This document shows, one piece after another, positions 45,676 to 59,800 of a stretch of DNA of 64,000 nt (its first letter is position 1; each line of letters starts with the position of its first letter). The notes below the pieces were generated by a model, which saw only the letters and a program-made list of their open reading frames with translations, was not told where the DNA came from and made no database searches. Position numbers and translations under genes: made by a program. The DNA is from Toxotes chatareus (lineage: Eukaryota; Chordata; Actinopteri; Toxotidae). Location of the stretch: assembly GCA_016801885.1 (NCBI GenBank), contig CM028891.1, forward strand, positions 11,763,517 through 11,827,516. The letters run 5' to 3'.

Positions 45676-48600
45676 CTTTACCCCCTACTCTCCAAGCACC
45701 ATCTCTCCTATCTCTCTTTTAATGCCTGCTTTTAATCACCCACTTTCTCTTTCATATTTCTGCTTTTGACAGGTAAAGCTGATTAAAGTGCCAAATCTAG
45801 GTCTGCTGCACAGTCTTTTGAGGGCATTTAATTCACCATTACAGTTTAATTAACCAGACACTCTCTCTCACATACACACACATGCAGAGACAGCACTTTG
45901 GTTAATCTTACTTTTATATCTTGACCACCTCTCTTCTTCGTCTAGTATCGTCTCTCATCCCATGACAGTCTCCTGTCCCTTGTCTTCTGCACAGCATGAA
46001 AGGAATGGCCAAGCTCTGATTGTGATTGGACCTGTCGACACACTGTATTAATAGCTGCCACAAGCTCGCCCTTGGTTTGGATCAGGGTGTATCAGGGGCT
46101 AGAAGAGGAGGGGAAATTGGGGAGGCGGGGTGGAGCTAGAGAGTTGGGTTACCTCTTTTCTGTCTCTCCTTGCTGGTCTTCCAGAGAATATTTCCCCGTT
46201 TTTCAGTGTGTGAGATTCAATTGTTACTCATTTGTCAAACTATTTTTTATTTAAAGAGGTAGATGTATTGTGTGGAGTGTGTGAATGTGTGTGTGTCTGT
46301 GTCAGGCTGACTGAGCTGACAACTCCCCATGGTCAAGCTGGCTTTGTCGAGGCTATTTAAGTGCGACTGAGGCACTTGTCGATGAATGTGACTAGTAAAA
46401 CGGTACTGCAAAGAATAGTTTCATGTGTGATTAAAGAATTTCATTGGCGGGAAAGGGAGGTATTTGAGGCCTGCACGTTTTACGGTTGTGTAAACCAGCT
46501 GTAACAAGAATGGAGCTCTATTTTTAGCAACTCCAAACATCCATCACACACGGCTTGGTGCTAAAGTTATTTGTCTCTCGCTATTCTTTCTCAAGGTCCT
46601 GACAGGTGTTGAGAAGTGGGTCACATCCTCACCTCTCTGCTGCAGTCTATTGCAACTGTCACAGAGATGGATAGTGATGGATGAGGCGACGTGGCTGTCA
46701 TCCCCTAAATCCCCTCAGTTTCAGTGTCCGCAGTGTTGACGGTGAAGAAAGCCATCGCCTAGGTTAAAGACAAACGAGGAAAGAAAGGAAAAACAAACAC
46801 TTTGGTCTAAGTGGAGGTCCAGTTTGGTGGCTTTTGCTCACTCAGGTGTGACCTGGTCATTTGAGAATGATCACATTTACCGAGCTTTCTGTGGCTCTGC
46901 TGGAGGTTGCACAGGGTCAAAAGGCAACAGGTAGAAAGATCTGGAAAACTTTTTTGAAAATACATGACATGCACCAGAGTCATTTTTCAGGAGGGGCAGG
47001 TTGAGAGGGAGAGTAACTCACTTTACGCCGCAACCGAGCCATTTACACCTCCAGGGCATTATGATCAGGCTCCATTACGTCTTCAGTTACTGTGAATGAT
47101 AAGAATCAGGCAAATGTTTTCTTATTGCGTATCCTGTCGCAGCAATGAGAATCTGAACGATGTCAAATCATCCACGAGGTCTCCCTGCCGCAAGAATTAT
47201 CAACAATCTGTATCTGACCCACGAGACATCTCAGGATGTGAGGAGAGAGTTATACATCAAGCTTTGAATCTCTAACTGTTTTCCACAAAACAAATAATTC
47301 TCAGTAGGGACAGGATGTTGTTGCAACACCCCGCACCACGACACTGATTTACACTCCTCGAGTACAAGCAGAAACAGATGTTGATGATTTAAAAATGGAG
47401 ATGTGTTGGGGGAGAACATTAGGTGGGAAATGAAATATCCTATGGGACTGTACCTTTTTGGAATGGATGGGTGGTGTTTATTTCAGGTTGGGGTTCACAC
47501 AGCAAAGCTCTGTGTCCTGAAAATGAACTCCATAATTCACTCCAAGAAAAAAAAAAAAAAACACATGAATGCAGTTATTCCAAGAGTATTTCTAAATTCA
47601 AGTTGTGCAACATTTTGGAATCTGGTGTAACTACAGTAAAATCCAAGGAATATGGTTATTTATCATCTATTGGGTAATATATCATTTGTAGGGGAGTAAG
47701 GCCAGAATGAGGACAAGGCTTCATCTCAAGTACTCATACCCTGGAGGTGTGATGTGATAGATGTTCTTGCTAATCAAATCACTCTAACAAGATTAGCTGT
47801 GTTAGCACTTAAGCTGTAGTAGAATGAATTGATGACTGAGGTAATTACTGGTAGCACACAGCACTGCGGGGAAGGATGGACGTTTTACACCAGAACAACA
47901 CAGGCACTAAAATGCCAAACCAACACACAGCCACCTGCTGAAGAAAGACAATACTCTGCGAGGTCTGGAGACCTGTCACCTGTTCTATAAATATATTCTA
48001 CAGGTTTACAGGTTAGTGCTGCATGGTTTCCATCAAAAAAAATCCATGTGTGAATTCAATGCATTTTAACAAGTAATGTAAGGAGCCAAGTTGAAGTTCA
48101 TTAAAAAATAAAAAAATTAAGAACTCTCCTCACATCTTGCTCATTAGTTTCTGCTGAAAAATGTTCAGCTTTTGTTCTCTCATTACATTGACTGTGAACT
48201 TGAGAGCAAACCTGACTTCATATTTTGGATATGACTGACATGTTTTCTTAATGGACATCCCCAGTTTTCAGTTTTCTTCAAAGGTCTGTCCAATTTGTAC
48301 TTGACATGTTTTGCTTTTTGAAAAAAAAAAAACTTGGTATGAAACTCCTCATCATTCCCAAATGAAATAAACACAAAAACCTTTTTTTTCACAGCAGACA
48401 ATTTGACTCTTCAGAGCAGGAAAAGCACAGGTGGAACTAATAACATTCGTTCCAGCTATCACTGCAGTGGTATGAAGTAATTAATGATGTTATGAGATAC
48501 ACCTGTGTTTGACAGGCCATTATGTTTGCAGAGAAAAGGGTCTGTTTAACTTTACCTTTTAAGGTACTGCCAAGGTTTTTTCCTTGATCCACAGGGATTT

Positions 48601-51390
48601 ATCTTTCAGAGAAACACATGCTATCTCTGTGGCTCAAATGTAATGACAATACATAGGAGACAGACGGGTTCCAGCAAACAAATGACAGTAAGCCAAGCCA
48701 AGATCCATGGATGCAAGATAATGCTGCAAAGCTAGTTTAGGAAAACCATTAGCACTGCTGCACATGTCACAGACGTGACAAACTTCTTTCTGTAACCTAC
48801 GCTGCCCTAAAAATGCCCCAAACAGTTGCTGGCTGATTCCTTTTGTTGCTAATGTAAAATTTCACAAGTTATCTCACCTGACATCATTCCTATCACCGCT
48901 GCTTCTGGACGTCTTTTCCAAAGAAATAAGAACTGTGTTTGGTGCTCTCTCTTGCTGCTTCTGGCCTACTGTCGTTCCCTGGTTGGCCTCAAACCTGAAC
49001 TTCAAACCCGAGGCAGACTTTCCTGCACCTGCTGTGGAGTTTTGGTTCTGCTGTTACTCTTCCCAAAGGCTGCTGAGATGCTACAGAGATCACTGCTTCA
49101 CTTCACCAAGGTAGGAGCTTGCTGTTTTGCTAACATGTTTGTTGTGATTTGCCTTCACTCAGCTGGTGTTTGTTTGTGCTTGGCTATCTGACAGGTCTGT
49201 CTGTGGCCTAGGTCTTTGTCTTTGTAGCTGTTGCACTGTGTCTATGTTCAGTGTCAGTTTGCATTGATATTATTTGTACTTTTTGGAGGGCTTGTTTTTG
49301 TTTTTTTCTTGGCTGGTTGTTGTTTGGCAGGTAAACTGTGGTGCTTTCATGCTCTTGCTTTGGAAATTGGTGAAATGTGAATACTCATAAGTGAGTTAGC
49401 TGCTGTGTCGTTTGCTGAATTGGTTTTGTATTGTGTTTCCTTAAAGGTTTTTTTGCTGTTTATTTTTGATGGTTTCTTGTATGTCTTGCTGCAAGCTCTC
49501 TAGTAGTTGCTAGTGTGTTTTGTACTTGAGATGTAACGGTTGTCTTGCAAACAGCTTTGTAATGTTGTAACACACTCGCACATTCAGCTAAGAATTAGAG
49601 AAATGTGACATCTTTATCTGTTTATATCATTTTCTTCTTTTCATATTTTTTTTTTTTTTACTGCTGAGCTGCTGCTGTTTTGTGGTTTGAGATGCTCCTA
49701 TCGCTGTATCGCTACTTTAATCTTACATCCTGTCCCCATGGTTATTTGCTGGTTATTGGTTTTGAATAACATTTCTTAAGAGACTGAATGCTCCATTGCT
49801 CTGCCAACTGTTTTGCTTTGCCACGCTGCTTCTTTGCAAACTCTGCTCTGAAACCACTGCATTAAATGTCTGCTGCTGTTTCTGCTTATGTCTACTGTAT
49901 GTTGCATTTCAAAAGCTCCACCTCCACCATAGCGTCCACAAGTAGACAGAGTCCCAATTCCCATGTGAGGAGGAAAGTTTATTATCATTGCTCTCCTTTC
50001 CCTGCTGTGTTGAACTTGGTGAATACTTGCTGGCAGTGATGAGGTCAGAGTCTAGATGCCAGATATGAACTCTGTATTCACATAAATCCAAGTCATGTCA
50101 GTTGGCTACAGAACTTCTCATTTTTGCCATTTCAATGCCCCAAAACCATGTATCATGGTACATGGCATTAAGTTATCGTTGCGCTGGCTGTCTGGGTGTG
50201 GACATGTCACTGATTATATTTTGGAGCACCTTACTGGATAAATCTGTGTTTATTGAGGAGTTTTTTTGGAACAATATATGTTGTGACACCCTAGTGATGT
50301 TCAGAACAACATGCTGACATGGAAACAGATGTTAAAACATTTATTTAATCTGCCACCTAATTAACAAACAGTTATGTTTTAAACTACTTCAGCGATTATA
50401 GTGTTGCAATAGAACATGTGAGCCTTGTGTTTATGACTGATTTTCACTGAGGGAGCCGAGTTGTTCAGTTGGCAAAGGCAAATACTAGCTGAAGTACAGT
50501 ACATCTGGTCTGGGATGTTAATGGCTATAAAATAAAGTCTAAAAGGATGTGATGTGGTGTTGTTGCTTGCAGTGTAGATAATGGAGGCCAGACTCCAGGA
50601 AGCCATCAGAACACCTTTTTTCATGTGTTTTTTTTTTTCCTCAGAACACATTTTTTTCTATTTTTAACATATTTTGTTTAATGGACTCGCAACACTATCA
50701 TGCTTTGTATAGACATAACAAACATACATCTGTACAGAACTCATTTCTGTGCTCTTAACAGTCCTAAAAATCCAGCACTACACAAATCACCCTGGGATGG
50801 CCCACAAGGGACCTGTCCAATGTGACTTTAACAAGCTTTTTATTTTCTCAGTGAGCTGCGTAGGTGTCAAGGACAGCTCTTGCACCATCCCTCTGGTGCA
50901 GTCAAGGCTCAGAAAATATTTACTGCATCTCTCACACTGAATGGACCTGCCTTGTTAGCGTTGTTGCCCGCATCAGCCTGACTCAAAAGCTGTGCTTGTG
51001 TGGGAGGAGGAGAGGGACGTGCGCAACGAGTAACAGAACAGAAAGTGTGTTTGATCACATCAGCTGTGTTTTGTAGTTAGTAATGTAAGGAGTCAGGAAT
51101 ACGTGTAAAACTTGCACACTGGTTTTGGGATTGACCTTTTTGTCCCTGGGTTTTAATTCCTGCTTAACATCATGGAAATCACTGACCCAGAGGTTGAGCC
51201 TGAAGATGTAGAATTATGTTGCTGCCACACTCCTCTTGATCGGAGCAAAAGAACAGATATGTCAAAGACAAATCTTCTACACAAACAGGAAGCGTCCAAG
51301 AGATTGCAGGAGAAAGTGGTGGGAAGGCCTCTTACAGGCCTCTAAGAGTCGCATTGTTTAGGTCTGCTCCCCAAGGTTGCCTTTGTACAT
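45676..51390. other. Intergenic DNA upstream of agtr1
   Basis: No supported protein gene. A T/G-rich strand-skewed tract covers about 49090-49890. A short plus-strand open frame at 48952-49111 ends at a donor-like AAG/GTAGGAG but has no family. A GC-richer conserved-looking patch lies at 47030-47110. Confidence 0.6.
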
Positions 51391-51777
51391 CTACACACAG
51401 GGAGGGATGGGAAAATACTGGAGGGGGTGCTGAGGGAGTCTTGCTACTTCTCCTTTTAGTGTAACCTCTCCCATGAATATTTTAAGCTCCTTATTAGATT
51501 TGTATGGGATAATAAAGCATTTGTACTTCCTTCCAGTCCCATAAGGTTTATCAGCTGGATGACATTTGAATTCAGTAAAACAGTGATCTTTCGTGCAGAC
51601 GCATTTTACTTCCTTAATGTACATCTGTTGAGCTAAAGGAGCATTATAGACAAAGTTAATGGAGGGAGAGGCAATGTTGCCTTCAAGCAAGGAAGTGAGT
51701 ACACTGCTCTCAAAGGTTTGGTTCTGCTTATTAAAGCGATTTGTCTTTACGTTCAGACATCTCACAGACTGTAACAC
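51391..51777 (-). other. Unrecognised 128-codon open frame
   Basis: The longest unexplained open frame in the right half. It has no ATG at its start (it opens with GTG), no splice acceptor of note and no motif I recognise. The product would be Lys/Cys/Pro-containing and soluble, ending HPLQYFPIPPCV. Length alone is suggestive but not decisive in this composition, so it is more likely chance or a fragment of an old retroelement than a gene. Confidence 0.15.
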
Positions 51778-53850
51778 TGTAAATTTGCTTCAGTGTTTTT
51801 TTTTTTTTAACAGTTGCTTATTTATTTTCTTTTCAAGTCAAATTCCCAGCTTCATTACTTCTACTTTTGCTCTAAGTTAAGTGACAAGTTTCATTTGAGG
51901 ATATGTATGCTCTCTGTCTGTTAATGTATGTGTTCCTGCAGTAAAATCCAATGTGTGTGTGTGTGCATGTTGGGGCATAAAGGTTTTGTGTGTGTCAGTG
52001 TGCCTGCGTGCGAACATGTGTGCGGAAGATGGAGAAGTTTACTCATACACTGACATGCTAAGGATCTGGAACCTGTTCTTATCCCCAGCCAGGCTTTCCT
52101 TATGTAAACAGCATGTGAACACCATTGAGTTTTCTTTCTCACCCATGACCCTTTCTCTTGAAAAAGACCCATAACCAGGCAGGGGACCATTACTCATGAG
52201 TTGTGAATTAAAATCAACTCAGTTCAATATAGAATATATCCAAGACTTTATGTACAGTATCTCAGCCTGTATCTCCTGTCCTTTTGAACCACCTCCGGCC
52301 TGCTGGGGAGTTTGTGCTCAGCTGAGTCAATAGCCCTGGGGCCCTCCAGACCGTATAAACACCCACGTCCTCCAGGAAGAGAGTGCCTCGCGCCATGCTG
52401 TCCATGCTTTGTCATGTCCTCATGTCTGTGGTAACAAACAGATTTGTCTTTGACAGACGTGTTTGGAGGAAATGGTTCAGTTTTCGACAACCCTGTCATA
52501 TAACTAATAAACAGGCTCTCTTTGTTATAACATGATTTTTAATTGGAGCAGTGTATAAAGCAATGAAAACAAACTTTGGTCAACTTTCTAACCTCCACTG
52601 GACAGAGCAAATCATATTGCTTGTGAAACAAGAGACACAAAATAATCCACTCAAAATATCTAAAAAACACTGACCTCCTGTAGGTTTCACTAAATATTTG
52701 TAAATTGCTTAGAGAACCGTGGAACTCCTGGGATTAGCTAGGATTCATGGCAGCTACAAAAAAAGTGGTGACAAGTTTTCATGCCAGTGGCAGATCTATC
52801 AAAGCATATGTAAATATGTCCTCCACCCATATACTCATAATGTTCCAAGTCATTTATATATACTCTCCAAACCATGGTGAAATCCACAGCTTCTAGTCAG
52901 GAGAACTACTACTGTCCTATGGCTTCTTCATGGAAATCCTATATAAATAGAATGAGACTGGGTTGCTGAGAACCCATCAGGGTCAAGGTTTATAGACTCA
53001 AAAAGAGAACAAGCAGCCTCATGAGACAGAGATTTAATAACGTCTGTTGTTAATATTCAGTGATGGACATGTTCATACAGACCACAGGTTTATTGCCTTG
53101 AAAGGAAACTGGACTATGATGTGATTCCACTGTATTCTTTGCTTTCATACACTGGTAATAATCTCCATAGATCTGCTACTTGTATATTTTCCTGTAATTC
53201 CTCTCCAAAACATCATCCCCTGTGGACTCTCTAGTATGTCCCATATGACTCAGGAAATAGAAGCATTAACATTTTACAAGAACATACTGTATTGATGCAT
53301 AATTCTTTACCAGGCTCTACTGCTGACATTATGTGCAAACAACAACTTATAATCGGAAAGCCAGCCTCTCGGCGGTCCTAAGTCATCTTTCAGTCACCTC
53401 CGTGTTCGTCATCAGGTTCCTGCAAGCTTGCTGCATATTCTGGGACGCTCAGTTCACTTGACCTAAAGTAAGCATTAGGTCAAGAACTTTGTTCAAACCA
53501 ACTCGAACAGTCTTTTAGCCATCCCTCCAGACCCTTTTCGTGCACTGATGTGCAGATAACAGGCACATTAGAAAATACAGTACACGTGTTTAGTCTTGTA
53601 TCTAGCTCCAGTGGAAAAATTAGCCTAATTCCTTTTTATGGAGACGCATATTTGAACATTTTGTCCTGCTTCCTATTCTGAGTGTTTTCTGCTGAGATGG
53701 CCTTGCTCTTGATTAAGCAGTTTGTTTTGGCTGTGTTTTTAAAGGAGTGCCAGTTACTGGATGGCACCAAGGTCTTGTAATCAGCACATAGTCCCCGGAA
53801 AGGAGGATCTCATTTTGGTTTCTAATTTAATTTTCTGTGGTGTTTTTTTT

Positions 53851-53882
<32 letters not shown>

Positions 53883-56800
53883 TTAAGACACTGAGAAATT
53901 ATCATCATGAACATCTTTGTTCTTCTGTAATACAACATATTTCCAAGTGGAATTTCAGGAGGAAGGAGAGCACACTGTTCAGGGAATTTATTTGGCATTT
54001 CATAGAAAACTGAGCTGGACACAATCCCTGCGGTCTGGGGAAAAAAATTTTATAGACTGTGATCTAAACTACACTATGATCTCTTCAACTTAAAATCAGC
54101 TTAAGGTCATCTCTTTCACAGTGTTTCATAGTTTGTTAAACTGATTTCATTTTCTTTGTGTGTAAGAGATGGAGTTAATAAGAAGATTATACATTTAGTA
54201 GCATTCATTTCAGACGTACTTTGAAAACCATACATAAATGTTACTAGGTGATTGCCAGCTTGACTTTTAATGTAAAAGTGATTTGGTTGTGTATTCAGAC
54301 ATGAGAAATGTTAAATTGCCATCAGATTAACGAAAAGGAGTGCATGTCTGAAAAGGGGCTTTTAAGACGTCAGTATGCATCAAGCGAAGTGGTTGTCGGA
54401 TCTAAACAGCATCTAAAACCCCCTCCCTCCCGTGCCTTTCAGATGGTGGAATTGGTGGGTCTGCATCTGACAGTTTTTGTAAAGGAAAAAAAAAAACTTC
54501 ATACAACAATTTGCCAGATGTGTGACAGTGAGAATATAAGCAGGGTTTGAACTTTTCTCTCAAGTTCTTTTTAATTTTTCCAACCAACTGCACGATTAAT
54601 TGCATCTTTCCTCTCTCTATGACAACAGGATAAGAACATGCTGTTTTTTTTTCTTTTTCTTTCTTTAAATGTTTAAACAATAGCCCGTGTTTACCAGTTG
54701 GTACTAACAAACATTCATCACAAGACAGGGCAATAAAATAATGGACTCCAAATGAAATGCTTAACATATACACGCATTGTTCGAAAAGCCCCTCAGTTTG
54801 TGAGCATGTCCCCTCCTTTCAGTGAACGACTTGGTCAGAGTTTTAGGAACCAATCCAAGGAATTTCCCAACTGTGTTGGACTGTGTTTTCAGTGGCGACA
54901 TCCACATTTTCTCCCAAATGACAAATACATCATGACGGCAGACTTCAGAGGGCAAATGTAAACTCAGGGAAAAATATTTGTAATTGTAACATGACAGGAG
55001 AATTTTTTTTTTTTCCCAAAATAGTGATTTAGTAGAACAATGACGAGTCATTGTTCTACATCCTTACATTTCAGTATTACAGTTTATCATCAACATTCAG
55101 TGGTTTGTAGACCGTCTGAGCACATCAGGGGTAATTAATGGCTGTAGAGGTTAGCCCAATAGCTGAAAAAGAGAAATATTTGCTTTCATACTTTATATCG
55201 TTACTATGGATCGGAATCCAAAACTCTTAAAGTGGTCATAAGATGCATGTACTTTGTGATTATCAGGGGAAAATAACAGAGGCATTCACCAGCTCCATGG
55301 GTGCTTGTACTGTGTGTTTCTGAGGTCAGTTAACTCCTGCTGAGAGAGCTAGAGTGGATGGGAGGAGGAGAAGAGCTAGAGGAAATAACACAGCAGCGGG
55401 GTATCTCATGCCAATCAGCATACAGCAAAGTGAGAAACATTAGCCAAAAGACCGTTGCTCACCGATTTTTCCCAAGACTGTGTGGGTTGATGTTTTTACC
55501 CTTGAGATGAAAGAGTGGTTAATGTGTCTACTATAGCTTGAATCATATCATCTCAGGGGAGTTGTGCTTTGGTTCCTTAGATATTTTATACCATAAACTG
55601 TACTTTAGTCTTTCATGTTCTGAGGCAGTTCAGTTCCCATCAATGCACATGCTTTTTTTTTTTGACTCCTCTCATATTTGCCATGGTTATATCTATAAGT
55701 AAAGGGGCATCTTATTTCTGCAAAATGTCTATATTGTTGCTGTGACTGTGGCATTTAACACAGTGACCATGTGACTTGACAGTCAGGGTCAGTTTTGGAG
55801 TACTCCCACTCTGTATCGGCATGAGGAGTGAGGAGGCCACTCGCCGAGAGGCAGCTCCTAATGAAATCCCTTCCTGGGAGCTCTGTAAATATTTTCATCC
55901 TCTCCCTCAGCCCGTTGATAGACTAATTCCACTCACGTTACTAATTAATCACCAAGGAGTGGAGAGAGACTGAGACAGGAGGAACTGGATAAGTGGACGC
56001 ATGGCTGTTGTTGGAAAATGGCCACATCAACACCCTGTATGCAACTCTATGCTGTCCTGTGGTCAGATACACAGATAAACCTGCATACAGGTAAAAATAG
56101 CCTTTTACAGTATTGTTAGCACAGTATTTATTAAACAAGCGTAATGTAGAAATCTCTACCCAGAACTGATATGATTCAAAAATTACATTTAAGGTGTAGA
56201 TCACACATTACTATTTTTATTTCACATAACCAGATAGGAATGCTTGCCTTTGATTAAACTAAACCAAATTTTATACCTTAAAAGTCAGTATCATTATCAC
56301 ATTGCTGCAAATACCCCTCTGCTTCTGATCAGCTATACGACTTAAATGTTTGCTAAATCAGAACTTATTTGGAAAAGGTTTTTCTGTCTCCTACAAAAAG
56401 CATTAACACTTTTTCTAAAAAGGAAAAACCCACCTCAAGCGAGCGTAAATTTTTTTTGCAGATTTGAAGATTCGTTTTGGTGGGGGGGTGGGTTGCATTT
56501 TCTTTCAACCTTTTCTAATGTGATAATTCAAAATGCACATAAAAATATCTCGATCTAAACAGAACTTGTGATCACATCGGTATGATATAGTAGAATAGAT
56601 AAAAAGATGGCTGGCTAAGTATAAATGGTAGAAAAAAAAAATCTCTGAGTGCTTGACATTTCATATCTCTCAACCCTCCTGAGTCTATTTTACATCCTGT
56701 CACGTTAGGTCTGATCATGCAGCGACTATTTATTAAGGACATGCTGTTTTGAGAATCAACATCTTGTTTTAGTTTCTTTCCCAAACAGGCATTTATAATA

Positions 56801-59800
56801 TTTAATTGTCTCAACTGCAACAATTATCACCATAATAAGCTGCTGATGGGGGAAATACTACTCGCTATTATAAGATGATGGTGTTTTCTTTAATAAAGAT
56901 TAATCTGTGTTAGGGGATGAGGCAGAACTAAGATAAGTATTACAAAACAGTGCACTGAAACAGATTTTATTGCTAAAGATGAATTATTGCACTCGTAATT
57001 GAAATAATATACTGACTTTGTTACAGATATATACTTGGACTCATCTCTGCACAGCACATAAATACACACTCGAGCACATAATCCGCCTTTGACAGGTGAG
57101 ATGCACCGCTCATGCTGAGGAAACTGCTTATTCCAAACTTTTGCGGAGCCTAAACTCCTGCAGTCATCCTGATTATTTGAAAAACATTACTTACTGATGG
57201 CAGTAATACTGATTGATGAAGCTGAGTTTCCACAGGAGCCTCCTGTCAGTTATTTGGAGCCAAACCACAGATGGATACAATTTGGGCTCAACGGCTCAAC
57301 TTATTTTCATACTTTCCAGTCTCTTCTATACAGTATGAAATAGTAATTTAGGCAGTGAACAGAATCTATATTTCATATTTTAAGAGTAAGTCAGTCATCC
57401 TTTAAAATGTGTGAGGGTCACACCTTTTAAAACCCTGAATTTGATGGTAATAGGATATAGTTGTTTATAACAGTGCATGCTAAACAGACGTCACAGTTAA
57501 TAGGTTTTCAGAAAACGGTCCATCATGTTTATCTAATCACTCCTGATGGGCTTTGGGTGATGCAGGGAGATATTGGTCTCAGAGCTATAGCGCAGTGCAA
57601 ATCAGGTTAGCTCTTACACTGAATGTGGAGGAGGCCTGCAAATCTGGCCCCTGTTCCATTTCCCCTGGCTGCATTACCCACTTCTAACAAAGTTACCGCA
57701 CACTTCTCATTTTTCATTGGATTAAAAGGGCTATATGGATTTGGACATGAGACACCGTGGTACATCAGTCCCCAAGTGCATCTGCCCTACTGTTCAGAGA
57801 TGTCGCACACGCACACACCTCTCTCCGCTCTCTCTCTCTTTCACACACTTTCTCACTTTTTCCTAATATCTGGGTTTAGTTCGTCGCTGACCTTCCTCAC
57901 AATAGATGCTGCTCATTAGCCATCGGCCTCTCGCCTCGTTAATTACATTAGAAAAGGACAACAGCGCTAATAATCATTTGCAATGACTCCGATGCACTAA
58001 AAGCTGTAAGAGGGCAGACAATGGAAAGCAAGGCCACTGATATATATTTAAGTAGTTTTTGTCTGATGTTGGACTGGGCATTGTGGACTGTCCTTCAACC
58101 AAGCATGTTGATAAAACGCTGACAAATCTCAACAGTACAATGAACAAATCCTACATACTGTGTGACATGACTGTGGAATGAATTGCTGTTATAAATTTAG
58201 TGCAGTGTTGTGGCATCAGGACAAGCAATGCAGGCAGTGCTTGACCAGATAATGAAAAACAGACATCAGTTAGGACGATATCAAAGTGGAAGCGATATCT
58301 TTCCTTACGTTTCAGAAGAGCATTCTGTCTACTATAGGATCTGATGTTACCTGTTTGCATTCATCTTGTTATTTACTGGCCTCTTGTGGCCACAGTAGCC
58401 TATTGTTCCTGGAAGCTACCAGTCGTTGCATCTGTCATTGGTGTCATATTTGTGGGTGTGGCCTTGTCCTGTTGACAAAGACAAGCAGAAGGGGGAGCAG
58501 GAATTTTGGATGTTTGCGTGTCATGGCTAGTTCTCGGCTTTTTAATGGGTGATTAGCTATAGCTAACTACAATTACACTGTGATTTATCAACTCAAATCA
58601 GTATAAGTTGTTTTACTAATCACTTTGGTCAATACGTGTGGCGATGAGAAATTAGGGTGTATTATGGCGCAGCTTTTAATAACTCTTAACAACTCTTATA
58701 AGCTTTGACAGACACACTTATCCTTTCAATTCTATTCTGCCTTTTAGTTATCATATTAATATCTTTTCCTTTCAGTTAGTCAAGGCGTAGGGTTCTCTGT
58801 GCAAGATCTGCAGTAAGTTTGGTTCTTTGGCTTGGCTTGGCTCTCTGTAAAGTCACAGCACAGATTCAGTATGATATGTTATTAAATTCTGCAGTTTCTG
58901 CTCCAGGTACTTCCCTTCTCTTCTCTACTGATGGTAGAAAGCCAATGATTTATTTGTTTGGCATACATTTACACATGTTTCTTCATGTCAACCAGTTCCA
59001 ACCAGTCATTTTTACTTCCCAAAGGGCTGGTTTCATAACAACATCTTCATCCAAGGCGTTGCAGTCAAGGTTTCAAGAAGTTATTTAGTGTTCAGCCATT
59101 TTTACACCATGATATAATTCCGTATCTAATGACTAGTAACTGACTGTTATCATTTATGATCTGCTTTGTTGAGGGGGCAGCCTGTTGGAGAGAGGCAAGA
59201 GTTCAACCAATAAAAAAATATGGGTGTAAAAACTGGTCAATCCTGAGTTTTAAACAAGGGGCTACGTATCAAACTCCATTAGCATCAAATTCACATTATC
59301 CTAAACGGTTAGATTCAATGAATTCTCAACATTCAAACAGACACATTCTGTTATTCTTCCTCTCATGGGCCATTTCCTTTACTGTACATCTGCTTCATGT
59401 TATGTATAGCATACGTTACGCTCCCTGGGGCAAATTACTTTGAGGGAACCCTAAATAACTGTGTTCAAGTGGCATTTGAAGGACATCTTCCCATATTCCT
59501 CTCAGCAACTAATGTTGTAGATTTTGTTATCATAACCTCTGCGTTTAGTCAAGGACATATGTTAAGCACTCAGCTTTCCTCCATAGTAATGTTGGGCTCC
59601 CTGGCCATTGGCAAGTTTCACCACATTGGAAAGAGGCAGTTTCCCATGCCTGCTTCTCATATAGGTTGTGCAATTCAATTTGTACAAAGGAAACGTGGGG
59701 GGTTCAGAGATGAAGTCAGAAGCTCAAGTCAGTGAGTTTAAAGGTGAGAAGTGAGTTTAAGGACTTGATGTGGATCAATAATTATATTTAAGGTATCTCT

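Noticed and set aside
50448..50515. tRNA-like stretch with GTTCAGTTGGCAAAGG
   Set aside because: It resembles an A box, but no B box or cloverleaf partner follows at the right spacing.
59397..59735. 112-codon plus-strand open frame
   Set aside because: No recognisable domain, no splice or promoter context, composition like the surrounding DNA.
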